Numbered from the stretch's first letter, positions 1-8,264 are shown. The stretch is DNA of 64,000 bases from Exilibacterium tricleocarpae (GCF_007004655.1 NZ_ML660087.1:72987-136986); one strand, 5' to 3'. Translations and numbers: made by a program. The notes: generated by a model not told the origin, from the sequence alone.

Positions 1-90
1 TTGGGGGGGTGTTGGTTGTTCATTAATATATACCCCCCCCCCCCCACCCAACCCCCCCCCCCCCCCCCCGACCCCGCACCGGAAGCAAGC
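1..90. repeat. Poly-G/poly-C low-complexity tract
   Basis: The window opens with a run of G, then several long runs of C broken by single A or CCA. No coding signal is seen. Such tracts are typical of contig ends or sequencing artefacts, but a real homopolymer tract cannot be excluded from the sequence alone. Confidence 0.6.
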
Positions 91-139
91 TTTTCGATAT
101 CATTGATAACTATATCCGCGATTCTAAGGCTAGAGCTGC

Positions 140-499
140 CTATAGCGCTTGAAGCTTAGCTTCTATAAATTGCGATATTTCAATATTCTGAAGAGGAGTT
201 CTTTTAAGGTTATCAACTAGACACTTAAATATTTTATCACTTTCCTTATCTTTTTCAGATATAGCTCGATGTAAAAACAACACTTCTCTCTCTAAAGATT
301 CTTGATCAAACAATCCATGAACCATGTGCTCATACCTAAGTATCCTCACCCACCACAGGTAAGAACGTTGATTGATCGATAGTCCATCATAATGATTTAA
401 CCAGAAACTATCTTCAATAGAATCTCCTCTGAAAAACTCATTATTAATAGCCTCTAAAAATATACGAACAATGGTTGATTCAACCTCTTGAAATGACAT
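140..499 (-). CDS. Small hypothetical protein, AT-rich
   Basis: A 119-residue protein that I do not recognise. It is soluble, charged and probably all-helical, with no signal peptide, membrane segment or cysteine motif. It contains several aromatic residues near residues 30-55 (a FWLNHYDG and a YLWWVRILRYEH stretch). The gene is clearly AT-rich while most of the window is GC-rich, which suggests horizontal origin. There is no strong ribosome binding site before the ATG. It stands alone beside homopolymer tracts and REP-like palindromes. It could be a small accessory or immunity-type protein, but nothing supports a specific role. Confidence 0.5.
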   Translation of the reverse strand: MSFQEVESTIVRIFLEAINNEFFRGDSIEDSFWLNHYDGLSINQRSYLWWVRILRYEHMVHGLFDQESLEREVLFLHRAISEKDKESDKIFKCLVDNLKRTPLQNIEISQFIEAKLQAL

Positions 500-560
500 A
501 GCTGTTTTTCTATTAGTACGTTTTCATAGTATTGATCCCAAGTCACTGTCTGTTCGAGCG

Positions 561-760
561 GCACCGTGCCGCGGGCAGAGGGGCCTTGAGGTAGGGGAGT
601 GGCACCATTCTAAGGGGACGCAACTAAAGTTACGTCCCCGCACCGTGCCGCGGGAAGCGGTGCCGTTTGAGAGTGGGGTGGTCCCGCTCGAAGGGGACAG
701 GTAAAACCTGTCCCCGCACCGTGCCGCCGGAGGAGGCGCCGTCTGATAGTGGTGTCATCC
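561..760. repeat. Tandem REP-like palindromic repeats
   Basis: The motif GCACCGTGCCGC occurs at 561, 640 and 716, giving two and a half units of about 78 bp. Units one and two each end in a GGGGAC...GTCCCC palindrome: 614-639 has 12-bp arms with one mismatch, and 693-715 has perfect 10-bp arms around AAA. The third unit decays towards 760. GC-rich imperfect palindromes of this kind resemble REP sequences mobilised by RAYT transposases; no RAYT gene is in the window. The block sits just downstream of the SDR gene that ends at 787. Confidence 0.7.
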
Positions 761-786
761 TCCCAGAGTGGGGTCATATTATTTCT

Positions 787-1560
787 TCAAACAGCCGACA
801 TGCCGCCGTCTACTGCAATCGCCTGGCCGTTCATAAACGTATTTTCCGGCGCGCACAACATCAGCATTACACTGACGACTTCCTCCGGTTGCGCCAAACG
901 TTTCATCGGTGAACTTTGGGCCAGCGCCTTAAACGCCGTATCGTTGTCCATATGCCCCTTGCCGCTGTCGATAAACATCGGTGTCATGGTAAAAAATGGG
1001 CACACAGCGTTGACGCGGATGTTTTTCTTACCGTACTCTACCGCCGCGGTTTTGGTGAGACCGATAACCGCGTGTTTGGAAGCGGCATAGGCGCCGATAT
1101 AAGGTGCGCCGCCGACGCCGGCCATGGAACTGGTATTGAGAATAACACCACCGTCCTGGGTCAACATCTGGCGAATCTGATGCTTCATACCGAACAGCAC
1201 ACCTTTTACGTTGACATTGTGCTGCCGGTCCAATAGCGCCTCGTCAGTATCGATCAACGGTATCATGTCCTGGGAAATACCGGCGTTGTTGACGGCGATA
1301 TCCAGGCGGCCGAACTCGTCGACGGCAGCCTCCACCAGTGCTTTGCAGTCGCTTTCTTTGGACACATCGCAACGTCGGGTCACTACTGGTGCACCGCGCT
1401 TGCGCAGTGTCTCGGCAATTTCGTTGAGGCCGTCTTCATTGAGGTCGCCGAGGGCGAGCCTGGCGCCGGCCTCGGCGACTCTCTCTGCCAGTAACTTACC
1501 GAAACCGCTGGCGGCTCCGGTGATGAGTACCACTTTGTCTGAGTAGTCTGCTAGTGTCAT
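787..1560 (-). CDS. SDR family NAD(P)-dependent oxidoreductase
   Basis: A classical short-chain dehydrogenase/reductase of 257 residues from the chosen ATG at 1560; an in-frame ATG six codons upstream lacks a ribosome binding site. The Rossmann motif TGAASGFG lies near residue 15, NNAG near residue 90, the catalytic serine in NTSSMAG, and the YAASK catalytic Tyr/Lys pair follows; the C terminus has the usual VDGG end. It should interconvert an alcohol and ketone on a small or acyl-CoA substrate. It is the last gene of the minus-strand catabolic cluster but is separated from the next gene by about 550 bp of repeats, so it may have its own promoter. Substrate is unknown. Confidence 0.9.
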   Translation of the reverse strand: MTLADYSDKVVLITGAASGFGKLLAERVAEAGARLALGDLNEDGLNEIAETLRKRGAPVVTRRCDVSKESDCKALVEAAVDEFGRLDIAVNNAGISQDMIPLIDTDEALLDRQHNVNVKGVLFGMKHQIRQMLTQDGGVILNTSSMAGVGGAPYIGAYAASKHAVIGLTKTAAVEYGKKNIRVNAVCPFFTMTPMFIDSGKGHMDNDTAFKALAQSSPMKRLAQPEEVVSVMLMLCAPENTFMNGQAIAVDGGMSAV

Positions 1561-1790
1561 AGGTGATCTCGCGCACATAGTTTAGGTAGTTTGGATTCTT
1601 GTTCAGAGGATTGCCGGGTTGACCAAGCCGAGACACCCGTAAACCGCTGCCTACCAAAAGCAGATGCTTTAGATGAAGCTCCCACTTTCGGCTGTTTGGC
1701 ATCCCTGTTTCACAGCGTCTCGAAACGACTACCCCAGCAAGGCTTTAACCAACGCAGCACCGTCAAAATCGATTAAGGACACTGGTGGTA

Positions 1791-1899
1791 GGTCTGTCTC
1801 CGGGCTACTGCTGCTGAGACTTTGTGAGGCATGGATGCCGAAAAAAGCCCCATGGAAGGGTTCATGCGTGTCTCAGCAGCAGTAGCCCGGAGACAGACC
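1791..1899. repeat. Long-stem hairpin element with GGA-loop hairpins (copy 1)
   Basis: Arms 1791-1820 and 1870-1899 are perfectly complementary over 30 bp and enclose 49 nt. Within the loop region, read on the plus strand, are two small hairpins exposing GGA: 1828-1839 (GGCATGGATGCC) and 1848-1860 (CCC-CATGGAA-GGG). Copy 2 at 23852-23963 has the same loop layout on the other strand but unrelated arm sequence. The element lies between two SDR genes. It could act as a structured RNA, a CsrA/RsmA-type binding element or a folded single-strand DNA mobile unit; the sequence shows structure, not function. Confidence 0.8.
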
Positions 1900-1900
1900 G

Positions 1901-2072
1901 GGTCGTTTGGCACAAACCCTGCCCTGGTACTCTGACCAGTAAATCTTTTCACCCAAAACGGGTTTGTGCCCTTAACCGGATCGAGGCCTAAGTGCCGCCG
2001 AAGTGAAAATATTTCCTGGTCGAAGCACCGGTTTGGTCGTTTAGCACAAACCCTATCCCAGGTTGACCATTT
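1901..2072. repeat. Palindrome and imperfect direct repeats in the SDR-SDR gap
   Basis: GGCACAAACCC at 1909-1919 is complementary to GGGTTTGTGCC at 1960-1970, enclosing a smaller CTGGT/ACCAG hairpin. The left part recurs as a direct repeat: GGTCGTTTRGCACAAACCCT is found at 1901-1920 and 2035-2054, both followed by CCC, GGT and TGACCA blocks. With the hairpin element at 1791-1899 these fill the 546 bp between the SDR genes, where I see no credible gene. Confidence 0.6.
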
Positions 2073-2106
2073 GGCCCGAACCTGCCCCAGACCAACGTCA
2101 ATCAAC

Positions 2107-2871
2107 TCAAACCGTCATCCCGCCATCGACCACAATACACTCGCCGTTGGTGTAAGAGCTGGCGTCGGATACCAGGTACAGCACCGTGCCGGCCATCTCA
2201 TTGGGCTCGGCGTGGCGATGCATGGGAATCGTCTGCAGCGCGGCCTTGTAGATTTCCTCGTGCTCGAACAGCGCGCCGGCAAACTGGGTTTTGGTCAACC
2301 CCGGCAACAGCGCATTGCAGCGAATGCCGAACTGCGCGCACTCTTTGGCAAAGACTTTCGTCATATTGATGACAGCCGCTTTGGTAATCGAGTAAATACC
2401 CTGGCCCGGCCCCGGCTGCAGGCCATTGATCGACGCGGTGTTGACGATAACGCCTTTGTTGTTGTCACGCATCAACTTGCCGGCTTCGATCGACATAAAG
2501 AAATAACCGCGAATATTCACATCAACCGTTTTCTGGTAGGCGCCCAGATCGGTATCCAGGACGTTGCCGAAAAAGGGATTGGTGGCGGCATTGTTGACGA
2601 GAATATCCAATTTGCCGAACTGATTGCGGATGTAGGTAAATGTCTTTTCAATATCCTCCATATTGCCCACATGGCAGGCCAGCGCCTCGGCGCTGCCGCC
2701 GGCGGCGCGAATGGTGTCGACCACCGCCTCGCAGCCTGCCACTTTGCGGCTGGTGACAATCACATGGGCGCCCTGTTCGGCCAGCAGTTTGGCGATCTCC
2801 TCGCCGATGCCGCGGCTGGCACCCGTTACCAGGGCGATGCGGCCGGTTAAATCGAATAATGTCGTCGTCAT
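2107..2871 (-). CDS. SDR family oxidoreductase (3-oxoacyl reductase-like)
   Basis: A complete 254-residue classical SDR. The cofactor motif TGASRGIG is at residues 15-22, the NNAA motif near residue 92, the catalytic serine in NTASINGLQ and the catalytic YSITK near residue 157; the C terminus ends in VVDGGMTV. The Arg after TGAS and the Ser-Arg later favour NADP(H), as in FabG-type reductases and 3-hydroxyacyl-CoA dehydrogenases. It lies 125 bp downstream of the quinone oxidoreductase gene in the same orientation, so it plausibly handles a hydroxyacyl/ketoacyl intermediate in the same pathway. AAAGGT precedes the ATG as a Shine-Dalgarno sequence. Confidence 0.92.
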   Translation of the reverse strand: MTTTLFDLTGRIALVTGASRGIGEEIAKLLAEQGAHVIVTSRKVAGCEAVVDTIRAAGGSAEALACHVGNMEDIEKTFTYIRNQFGKLDILVNNAATNPFFGNVLDTDLGAYQKTVDVNIRGYFFMSIEAGKLMRDNNKGVIVNTASINGLQPGPGQGIYSITKAAVINMTKVFAKECAQFGIRCNALLPGLTKTQFAGALFEHEEIYKAALQTIPMHRHAEPNEMAGTVLYLVSDASSYTNGECIVVDGGMTV

Positions 2872-2944
2872 ACGTAATACCTTTGGGAGGATGGTTCTAA
2901 CAGCGCGGCGTTATCCCGGTCTGTCGTAAGCTGTATTGGGTAAG

Positions 2945-2999
2945 CTAGGGCCTGTTCAGGCCCAGCAGAGCTAACTCAATTAGTGTTAACAGGCCCTAG
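2945..2999. terminator. Inverted repeat at the 3' end of the quinone oxidoreductase gene
   Basis: CTAGGGCCTGTT (2945-2956) and AACAGGCCCTAG (2988-2999) are perfectly complementary over 12 bp around a 31-nt loop. The stop codon of the quinone oxidoreductase gene lies inside the right arm. It could serve as a processing or termination hairpin, but there is no T-run, so a plain intrinsic terminator is not certain. Confidence 0.4.
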
Positions 3000-3970
3000 G
3001 GTTTCAACGTCATCTTGCCTTTCACCCGTCGACCCATCACTTTCTCCAGGGCGTCTTTGGTGTTTTCCAGCGGCACGACTTCATCCACCACCACCTTGAC
3101 CTTGCCCTCTTCATACCACTGAATCAGCTCGCGCATATTCTCGGCAAAGTCGGCGGGTTGATGAGCCGTAAACGATCCCCAGAAAACACCCACTACGGAA
3201 TAGCCTTTGACCAGCGCCAGATTGACGGGGAATTCGGGAATGCGCCCGGACGCAAAGCCGATGATCAACAGGCGTCCGTTCCAGGCCATGCAACGGGTAC
3301 AGGCGTCGAAGGTGTCGCCGCCGACACACTCGTACACCACATCGACGCCCTTGCCGTCGTTGAGCTGCTTGAGTTCGGTTTTCAAGTCCTGTTCGGTGTA
3401 GTTGATCAGTACATCGGCGCCGTTGTCGCGGGCCACGTCGAGTTTCTCCTGGGTGGAGCACACCGCAATGACCTTGGCACCCATGGCTTTGCCGATCTGT
3501 ACCGCCGCCAGGCCGGTGCCGCCGGCGGCGCCGGTTACCACCAGGGTTTCACCGGGCTGGATATTGGCACGCTGTTTCAACGCGTGGTGGGCGGTGGCGT
3601 GGGCGGTGGTTAGCGATGCCGCCTCCTCATCCGGAATACTGTCGGGCAGGGGCAGGATATTGTTGGCGGCACAGGCGACCTGTTCCGCATAGCCGCCGAG
3701 GCCGGTAAAACCGATGACACGGTCGCCGGTTTTGACCCGGGTCACGCCTTCACCGACGGCGCTGACCACACCCGCCACTTCGGAGCCGGGCACGAACGGA
3801 AACGGCGGTTTCATCTGGTACAGACCCTGCACCATCAGGCCGTCCGGGTAGTTGACACCGGCGGCTTTGACGTCGAGCACCACCATGCCCGGACCGGCAA
3901 CCGGTGCGTCGATCTCCTTGTATTGCAGTTCATCGAGGGGGGCAAATTTTTCGCAGACAATAGCTTTCAT
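2996..3970 (-). CDS. NADPH:quinone oxidoreductase family protein (MDR superfamily)
   Basis: A 324-residue medium-chain dehydrogenase/reductase of the zinc-free quinone oxidoreductase type. The GroES-like N-terminal domain includes AAGVNYPDGLMVQGLY and VPGSEVAGVV (residues 35-70); the NADPH-binding Rossmann domain has GAAGGTGLAAVQIGKAMGA near residues 145-165. The cysteine/histidine zinc ligands of alcohol dehydrogenases are absent. It probably reduces an alpha,beta-enoyl or quinone-like substrate in the cytosol. GGAGAG precedes the ATG. It is 42 bp downstream of the acyl-CoA kinase gene in the same strand order, so it is likely co-transcribed with the acyl-CoA catabolic genes. Exact substrate unknown. 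Confidence 0.92.
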   Translation of the reverse strand: MKAIVCEKFAPLDELQYKEIDAPVAGPGMVVLDVKAAGVNYPDGLMVQGLYQMKPPFPFVPGSEVAGVVSAVGEGVTRVKTGDRVIGFTGLGGYAEQVACAANNILPLPDSIPDEEAASLTTAHATAHHALKQRANIQPGETLVVTGAAGGTGLAAVQIGKAMGAKVIAVCSTQEKLDVARDNGADVLINYTEQDLKTELKQLNDGKGVDVVYECVGGDTFDACTRCMAWNGRLLIIGFASGRIPEFPVNLALVKGYSVVGVFWGSFTAHQPADFAENMRELIQWYEEGKVKVVVDEVVPLENTKDALEKVMGRRVKGKMTLKP

Positions 3971-4011
3971 TTATTTCTCTCCAGAGGCGGGCGCTGTGGG
4001 CGGGCCCGCGG

Positions 4012-5064
4012 TCAACCTTCTTTTTCTATGGTATCGAGCGCAAACTGTGCCAGCGGCTCCACCATGGCACCGACTTTCATCGCCTCTTTACTCGAGGCAT
4101 TGCCGTCGTGGGCGCGTTTGGCCACGCCCTGGGCGATGGCGCCGAGGCGGAAAAAGCTGAAGGCGAGATAAAAAGCCCAGTTGGGTATGCTGTCCAGGCC
4201 CATGCGCTCGCAGTAGCGCGCCACATAGTCTTTTTCAGCGGGAATACCGAGCTTGGCCCGGTCGACGCCAAGCAGCCCGCGGGAGTGGCCGACCCCACCG
4301 GGCAGGCGCAGTTGCATGCACTGGTAGGCCAGGTCCGCGTAGGGATGACCGAGAGTCGACAGCTCCCAGTCCAACACCGCCAGGATGCGCGGCTCGCGCG
4401 GGTGGAACATCACATTGTCCAGGCGGTAGTCGCCGTGCACCAGGGAGATGCGACCGTCATCGGCCGGCAGGTGTTGTTCCAGCCAACTGATCAGGGTCTC
4501 CATCGCGTCGATTTTTTGCAGTTCCGAAGCCCGGTATTGCTTGGTCCATCGACCCAGTTGCCGCTCGAAGTAGTTGCCCGGGCGACCGTAGTCGGACAGG
4601 CCCACCGCCTCGATATCGACGCTGTGCAGCGCCGCCAGCACCCGGTTCATCTCTTCGTACATGGCGCTGCGTTCGGTGTTGCCGCTCACCTCCGGCAGCG
4701 CGGCATCCCAAAGCACGCGGCCCTCCACATACTCCATCAGGTAAAACATACTGCCGAGTATGTCCCGGTCCTCGCACAGGTGGTAGACCCGGGCGACGGG
4801 TACCTCGGTATCCCGCAAGGCGTGCAGCACCCGATATTCGCGGTCCACCGCGTGGGCCGATTTCAGCAGTTTACCCGGCGGTTGGCGCCGCAGCACGTAA
4901 ACGCCGGACTGCGCCTCTATTTTGAAGGTGGGGTTGGATTGGCCGCCGGCGAATTTGGTGGCTGTCAGCGGGCCTTTAAAGGCGCCTGCCTGGCCGACCA
5001 GCGCCTGCGCCTCCAGGTAAGCGGCCAGTTTTTTCTCATCCAGGGTGTCAACTCTGTCGGACAT
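4012..5064 (-). CDS. APH-like phosphotransferase (ACAD10/11 kinase-domain type)
   Basis: A 350-residue protein of the aminoglycoside-phosphotransferase/choline-kinase fold. Visible kinase motifs are LRRQPPGKLLKSAHAVDREY near residue 60 (nucleotide-binding lobe), HGDYRLDNVMFHP (catalytic Asp and metal Asn) near residue 208, and VLDWELSTLGHPYADLAY (the DFG-equivalent Asp) near residue 230. This signature is the one fused to acyl-CoA dehydrogenases in ACAD10/ACAD11 and found in LvaA of levulinate catabolism, where the kinase phosphorylates the hydroxyl of 4-hydroxyacyl-CoA. The next gene upstream encodes an acyl-CoA dehydrogenase 39 bp away, matching that partnership. An aminoglycoside resistance role is unlikely in this context. 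Confidence 0.9.
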   Translation of the reverse strand: MSDRVDTLDEKKLAAYLEAQALVGQAGAFKGPLTATKFAGGQSNPTFKIEAQSGVYVLRRQPPGKLLKSAHAVDREYRVLHALRDTEVPVARVYHLCEDRDILGSMFYLMEYVEGRVLWDAALPEVSGNTERSAMYEEMNRVLAALHSVDIEAVGLSDYGRPGNYFERQLGRWTKQYRASELQKIDAMETLISWLEQHLPADDGRISLVHGDYRLDNVMFHPREPRILAVLDWELSTLGHPYADLAYQCMQLRLPGGVGHSRGLLGVDRAKLGIPAEKDYVARYCERMGLDSIPNWAFYLAFSFFRLGAIAQGVAKRAHDGNASSKEAMKVGAMVEPLAQFALDTIEKEG

Positions 5065-5102
5065 AAGCGCTCTCTTTAGTTAACCTGCTACCGGACGTTC
5101 TT

Positions 5103-6320
5103 TTACCCGGCGTTGGCGTCTTTGATCAAGTTGCGGCCCAGTTGCATCATATGCACCTGATCGGGGCCGTCCGCCAGGCGCACTGTGCGGGCGTACATAA
5201 AGGCTTCCGCCAGCACGAAGTCGTCGCTGAGGCCGCCGGCGCCGTGTATTTGAATCGCGCGATCGATCACCTGCTGCGCCATAGTGGGCGCGACAATTTT
5301 GATCGCCGCGATCAAATCCCGGGAGACCTTGTTACCGTAGCGGTCCATTTTGTCAGCCGCTTTCAACGTCAACAAGCGCGCCTGTTCGATATCACAAAAA
5401 CTCTGGGCAATATCTTCCCGTACCGACTGGTTTTTGCTCAGGGGCTGGCCGAAGGCAATACGGCTGTCGACTCTTTTGCAGGCCAGTTCCAGGGCTCGTT
5501 GGGCGCAGCCGACCAGGCGCATGCAGTGGTGAATGCGGCCGGGCCCGAGGCGGCCCTGGGCGATTTCGAAGCCGCGGCCCTCGCCGAGAATCAGGTTGCC
5601 CGCCGGCACTCGCACGTTTTCGAAGACCAGTTCGGCATGGCCCACCGGCTCGTCCAGGTAGCCCAGTACCGACATCGGGCGAATGACCTGCACGCCGGGG
5701 GCGTCCATGGGTACCAGGATTTGCGACTGTTGCAGATGCCGCGGCGCCTCGGGGTCGGTTTTGCCCATCACGATCATGATTTTGCAGCGCTCGTTCATGG
5801 CGCCACTGATATACCACTTGCGGCCGTTGATCACATAGTCGTCGCCGTCGCGGACGATAGAGGTCTCGATATTGGTGGCGTCCGAGGAGGCTACCGCCGG
5901 CTCGGTCATGGCAAAGGCGGAGCGGATTTCCCCGGCCAGCAGTGGCTTGAGCCACTGTTCTTTCTGCGCGTCGGAACCATACTTGGCCAGCACTTCCATA
6001 TTGCCGGTGTCCGGCGCGCTGCAGTTGAAGGCCTCCGCCGCCCAGCCGGCGCGGCCCATGATCTCGCACAGCGGGGCGTACTCCAGGTTGGTGAGCCCGG
6101 CACCCCAGGGGCCGTATTCGTCCGGCATAAACAGATTCCAAAGACCTTCGGCGCGGGCCTTGGTTTTCAGGTCTTCCATGATGGCCGGGGTGGTCCAGGG
6201 GTTGTCGGCGTCTTTCAGCGCCTGGTGATAGTCCTTTTCCACCGGATAGACATGGGTGTCCATAAAGCGTTCGAGGCGGGCGATCAGTTCCTGGGTCTTA
6301 TCCGAGTATTCAAAGTTCAT
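5103..6320 (-). CDS. Acyl-CoA dehydrogenase (ACAD11-like)
   Basis: A 405-residue acyl-CoA dehydrogenase with the full N-terminal helical, middle beta and C-terminal helical domains. [18 protein letters not shown] (FAD/substrate loop) is near residue 137, [22 protein letters not shown] near residue 258, and [33 protein letters not shown] near residue 353, the end typical of the ACAD10/11 branch. It should oxidise or eliminate on an acyl-CoA with FAD and pass electrons to ETF. AGGAG precedes the ATG. Placement between the histidine phosphatase and the APH-like kinase suggests one operon for a hydroxylated or branched fatty acyl chain. Confidence 0.93.
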   Translation of the reverse strand: MNFEYSDKTQELIARLERFMDTHVYPVEKDYHQALKDADNPWTTPAIMEDLKTKARAEGLWNLFMPDEYGPWGAGLTNLEYAPLCEIMGRAGWAAEAFNCSAPDTGNMEVLAKYGSDAQKEQWLKPLLAGEIRSAFAMTEPAVASSDATNIETSIVRDGDDYVINGRKWYISGAMNERCKIMIVMGKTDPEAPRHLQQSQILVPMDAPGVQVIRPMSVLGYLDEPVGHAELVFENVRVPAGNLILGEGRGFEIAQGRLGPGRIHHCMRLVGCAQRALELACKRVDSRIAFGQPLSKNQSVREDIAQSFCDIEQARLLTLKAADKMDRYGNKVSRDLIAAIKIVAPTMAQQVIDRAIQIHGAGGLSDDFVLAEAFMYARTVRLADGPDQVHMMQLGRNLIKDANAG

Positions 6321-6363
6321 GGGGCTCTCCTGTGATTTGTCGCCCCCGGCGGGGGCCGGTGCC

Positions 6364-7038
6364 TTAGCTGAAAGTAATGGAGTCGCTGCGGCCGTCGATA
6401 TCCAAGTGTGGCACGTTGTTGAAGCTGCTCAGGCGCACGGCGGTGTCGCTGTAGTAAAAGTGGCTGACGCCGGTATTCTTCATCTGCATATTCAGGTTGA
6501 TAACATTTTCCCCGTCAAAATCGAGTACGTGTCGCAACAGCATGGCCATGGCGCCGCCGGAGCTGACCACCAGCGTCGGCCGCGAGGTTTTGGTCTCGCA
6601 GATATAGCTCAGGGCCGCGCCGACACGCTGCTCGAACTGGGCCCAGGTCTCCGGCAGCTCGCCCTCCAACTCGCCCCGGCGCCAGGCCTGCATGGCGCGT
6701 TTCAAGACACCGTAAAACTCCCTCGCGCTGGCGCCGGCCGGGGGTTGCTGTTCCGGGTGGATGGCCAGGTAGGCGACACTGATGCGGTAGAAGTCGAATT
6801 CGTTCAGCCCGGTGTGAATGTCAAACTCCGGTACCGCCGGCAGCGCCTCGCACAGGCTCTGTGCGGTCTCCCGATGGCGCACCAGGTCGCCGATCAGCAC
6901 CCGCTCGAAGTGAATGTCGCGAGCGGCAAAGTAATCCCCCAGCCAGCGCGCCTGTTGATGACCGAGGGGAGACAACTTGTCATAGTTTTCAGCCCCGAAA
7001 GAGGCTTGGCCATGGCGGACCAGGAAAAATTCGGACAT
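6364..7038 (-). CDS. Histidine phosphatase family protein
   Basis: A 224-residue protein of the phosphoglycerate-mutase-like branch 1. The catalytic [10 protein letters not shown] is at residues 6-15, followed by [16 protein letters not shown], and the second catalytic histidine lies in [16 protein letters not shown] region near residues 155-170. It transfers phosphate from a substrate via phosphohistidine; the substrate is not predictable. It is the first gene of the minus-strand catabolic cluster, 44 bp upstream of the acyl-CoA dehydrogenase and divergent from a LysR gene. Because the cluster also encodes an APH-like acyl-CoA kinase, a phosphatase acting on a pathway phospho-intermediate is possible but unproven. 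Confidence 0.88.
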   Translation of the reverse strand: MSEFFLVRHGQASFGAENYDKLSPLGHQQARWLGDYFAARDIHFERVLIGDLVRHRETAQSLCEALPAVPEFDIHTGLNEFDFYRISVAYLAIHPEQQPPAGASAREFYGVLKRAMQAWRRGELEGELPETWAQFEQRVGAALSYICETKTSRPTLVVSSGGAMAMLLRHVLDFDGENVINLNMQMKNTGVSHFYYSDTAVRLSSFNNVPHLDIDGRSDSITFS

Positions 7039-7265
7039 GCACTATTCACTAAAGATTGAGAAACGTCGCGTCGCAGGGGACATCAGAATAGTAGTCCGGG
7101 CGACATTAATAAAGTTTATTATTTTAATATTTTGTTATTCATGTTATTTATATGTCCGGCGGCTGCAGCATAAGGGCGCACAGCACAAGCTTGGGATGCC
7201 ATGCGCCACAAAATTCCAGACCGGGCAGGGCGGTAGTGAGATTGAGACGGCTGTCGGAATAAGTC

Positions 7266-7336
7266 ATCGAGTATCAGTAATCGAGTATCAGTAATCGTTA
7301 GAACAGCGATTAGATAAGAGAGCGATTAGACAAGAG
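7266..7336. promoter_or_regulatory. Two tandem repeat pairs upstream of the LysR gene
   Basis: Within the 329-bp divergent intergenic region 7039-7367, the 14-bp unit ATCGAGTATCAGTA occurs in tandem at 7266-7279 and 7280-7293, followed by a 16-bp unit AGCGATTAGAYAAGAG at 7305-7320 and 7321-7336. The rest is AT-rich (7100-7150) and holds no gene. The position 30-100 bp ahead of the LysR start suggests binding sites for the regulator or a phase-variable spacer. Confidence 0.45.
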
Positions 7337-7367
7337 ATAATTATAGAAGGTAGGTATAGAAAGCCCT

Positions 7368-8264
7368 ATGCGTTTGAGCCAAGTGGATTTAAACCTGTTT
7401 GTCGTGTTTGACGCTATCTATACGGAGCGCAATCTGACCCGGGCCGCCGAGGTGCTCTGCATCACCCAGCCGGCGGTCAGCAACGCGCTCAACCGCCTGC
7501 GCAAAACCCTCAACGACCAACTGTTTGTGCGCACGCCCCAGGGCATGATGCCCACCCCGGTGGCTGAGAATATTGTCGGGCGGGTGCGCGAGGCACTGCA
7601 ACTGCTTGGCGCCAGTGTGCACGAGGGCGGCAAGTTCGAACCCCAGCAGGCGGAGAAGGAGTTTCGGTTCAGTATGAACGACCTGGCCGAGGCGTTGATG
7701 TTGCCGCCGTTGCTGGAGCACGTGCAGCAGGCCGCCCCGGGTATCACCCTGAGCAGCTACCAGGTGGCACGCGAGGAGGTGGCCAAGGAGCTGGCCTCCG
7801 GCGCGGTGGACTTTGTCGTCGATGTACCACTGGCCAACGCCACGGATCTGTGCCATGCGCCGCTGTCACAGGAGGAGTATGTCTGCCTGGTGCGTGCCGA
7901 CCATCCCGAGGTTGCCGAAGCACTGACGCTTGAACAGTACCTGGCGCTGGGGCACGTGCATATCTCCAGTCGCCGCAAGGGCATCGGACATGTGGATATG
8001 GCGCTCAACAAAATTGGCAAGCGCCGCGATATCCACCTGCGGCTGCAGCACTATATGATCGCCCCGCGGATCGTGCAACGCACCAACCTGGCCTGGACGG
8101 CGCCGCGGGCGCTGGGGCAGATCCTGGATCTCAAGGCGGTGGAGTTACCGTTTGAGCTGCAGACCATGGAGTGGCATTTGTATTGGCACAAAAGCGCCGA
8201 CGGCGACCAGGCCAACCGCTGGATGCGGGATATCTTTCCGCGGGTACTGGCCCAGACCTATTGA
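7368..8264 (+). CDS. LysR family transcriptional regulator
   Basis: A 298-residue LysR-type regulator. The N-terminal winged helix has LNLFVVFDAIYTERNLTRAAEVLCITQPAVSNALNRLR (residues 8-45), the hallmark recognition helix, and the C-terminal half is the periplasmic-binding-protein-like effector domain. The NodD/LinR-like N terminus (RLSQVDLNLF) places it in the subgroup that often governs aromatic or lipid degradation. It is transcribed away from the histidine phosphatase-acyl-CoA dehydrogenase cluster, so it is the obvious candidate regulator of that cluster, probably responding to a pathway intermediate. Tandem repeats lie just upstream. Confidence 0.93.
   Translation: MRLSQVDLNLFVVFDAIYTERNLTRAAEVLCITQPAVSNALNRLRKTLNDQLFVRTPQGMMPTPVAENIVGRVREALQLLGASVHEGGKFEPQQAEKEFRFSMNDLAEALMLPPLLEHVQQAAPGITLSSYQVAREEVAKELASGAVDFVVDVPLANATDLCHAPLSQEEYVCLVRADHPEVAEALTLEQYLALGHVHISSRRKGIGHVDMALNKIGKRRDIHLRLQHYMIAPRIVQRTNLAWTAPRALGQILDLKAVELPFELQTMEWHLYWHKSADGDQANRWMRDIFPRVLAQTY

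Noticed and set aside
561-760. Possible CRISPR or attC array
   Set aside because: Units vary, spacers are repeat parts and no integrase or cas gene is near; REP-like repeats fit better.
1966-2850. 294-codon plus-strand open frame
   Set aside because: Antisense to the second SDR gene, which has full SDR motifs; the frame is a shadow of GC-rich codon use.
4108-5079. 323-codon plus-strand open frame
   Set aside because: Antisense to the kinase gene with clear HGDxxxxN motif; no ribosome binding site or family resemblance.
5142-6335. 397-codon plus-strand open frame
   Set aside because: Antisense to the acyl-CoA dehydrogenase, whose motifs are clear.
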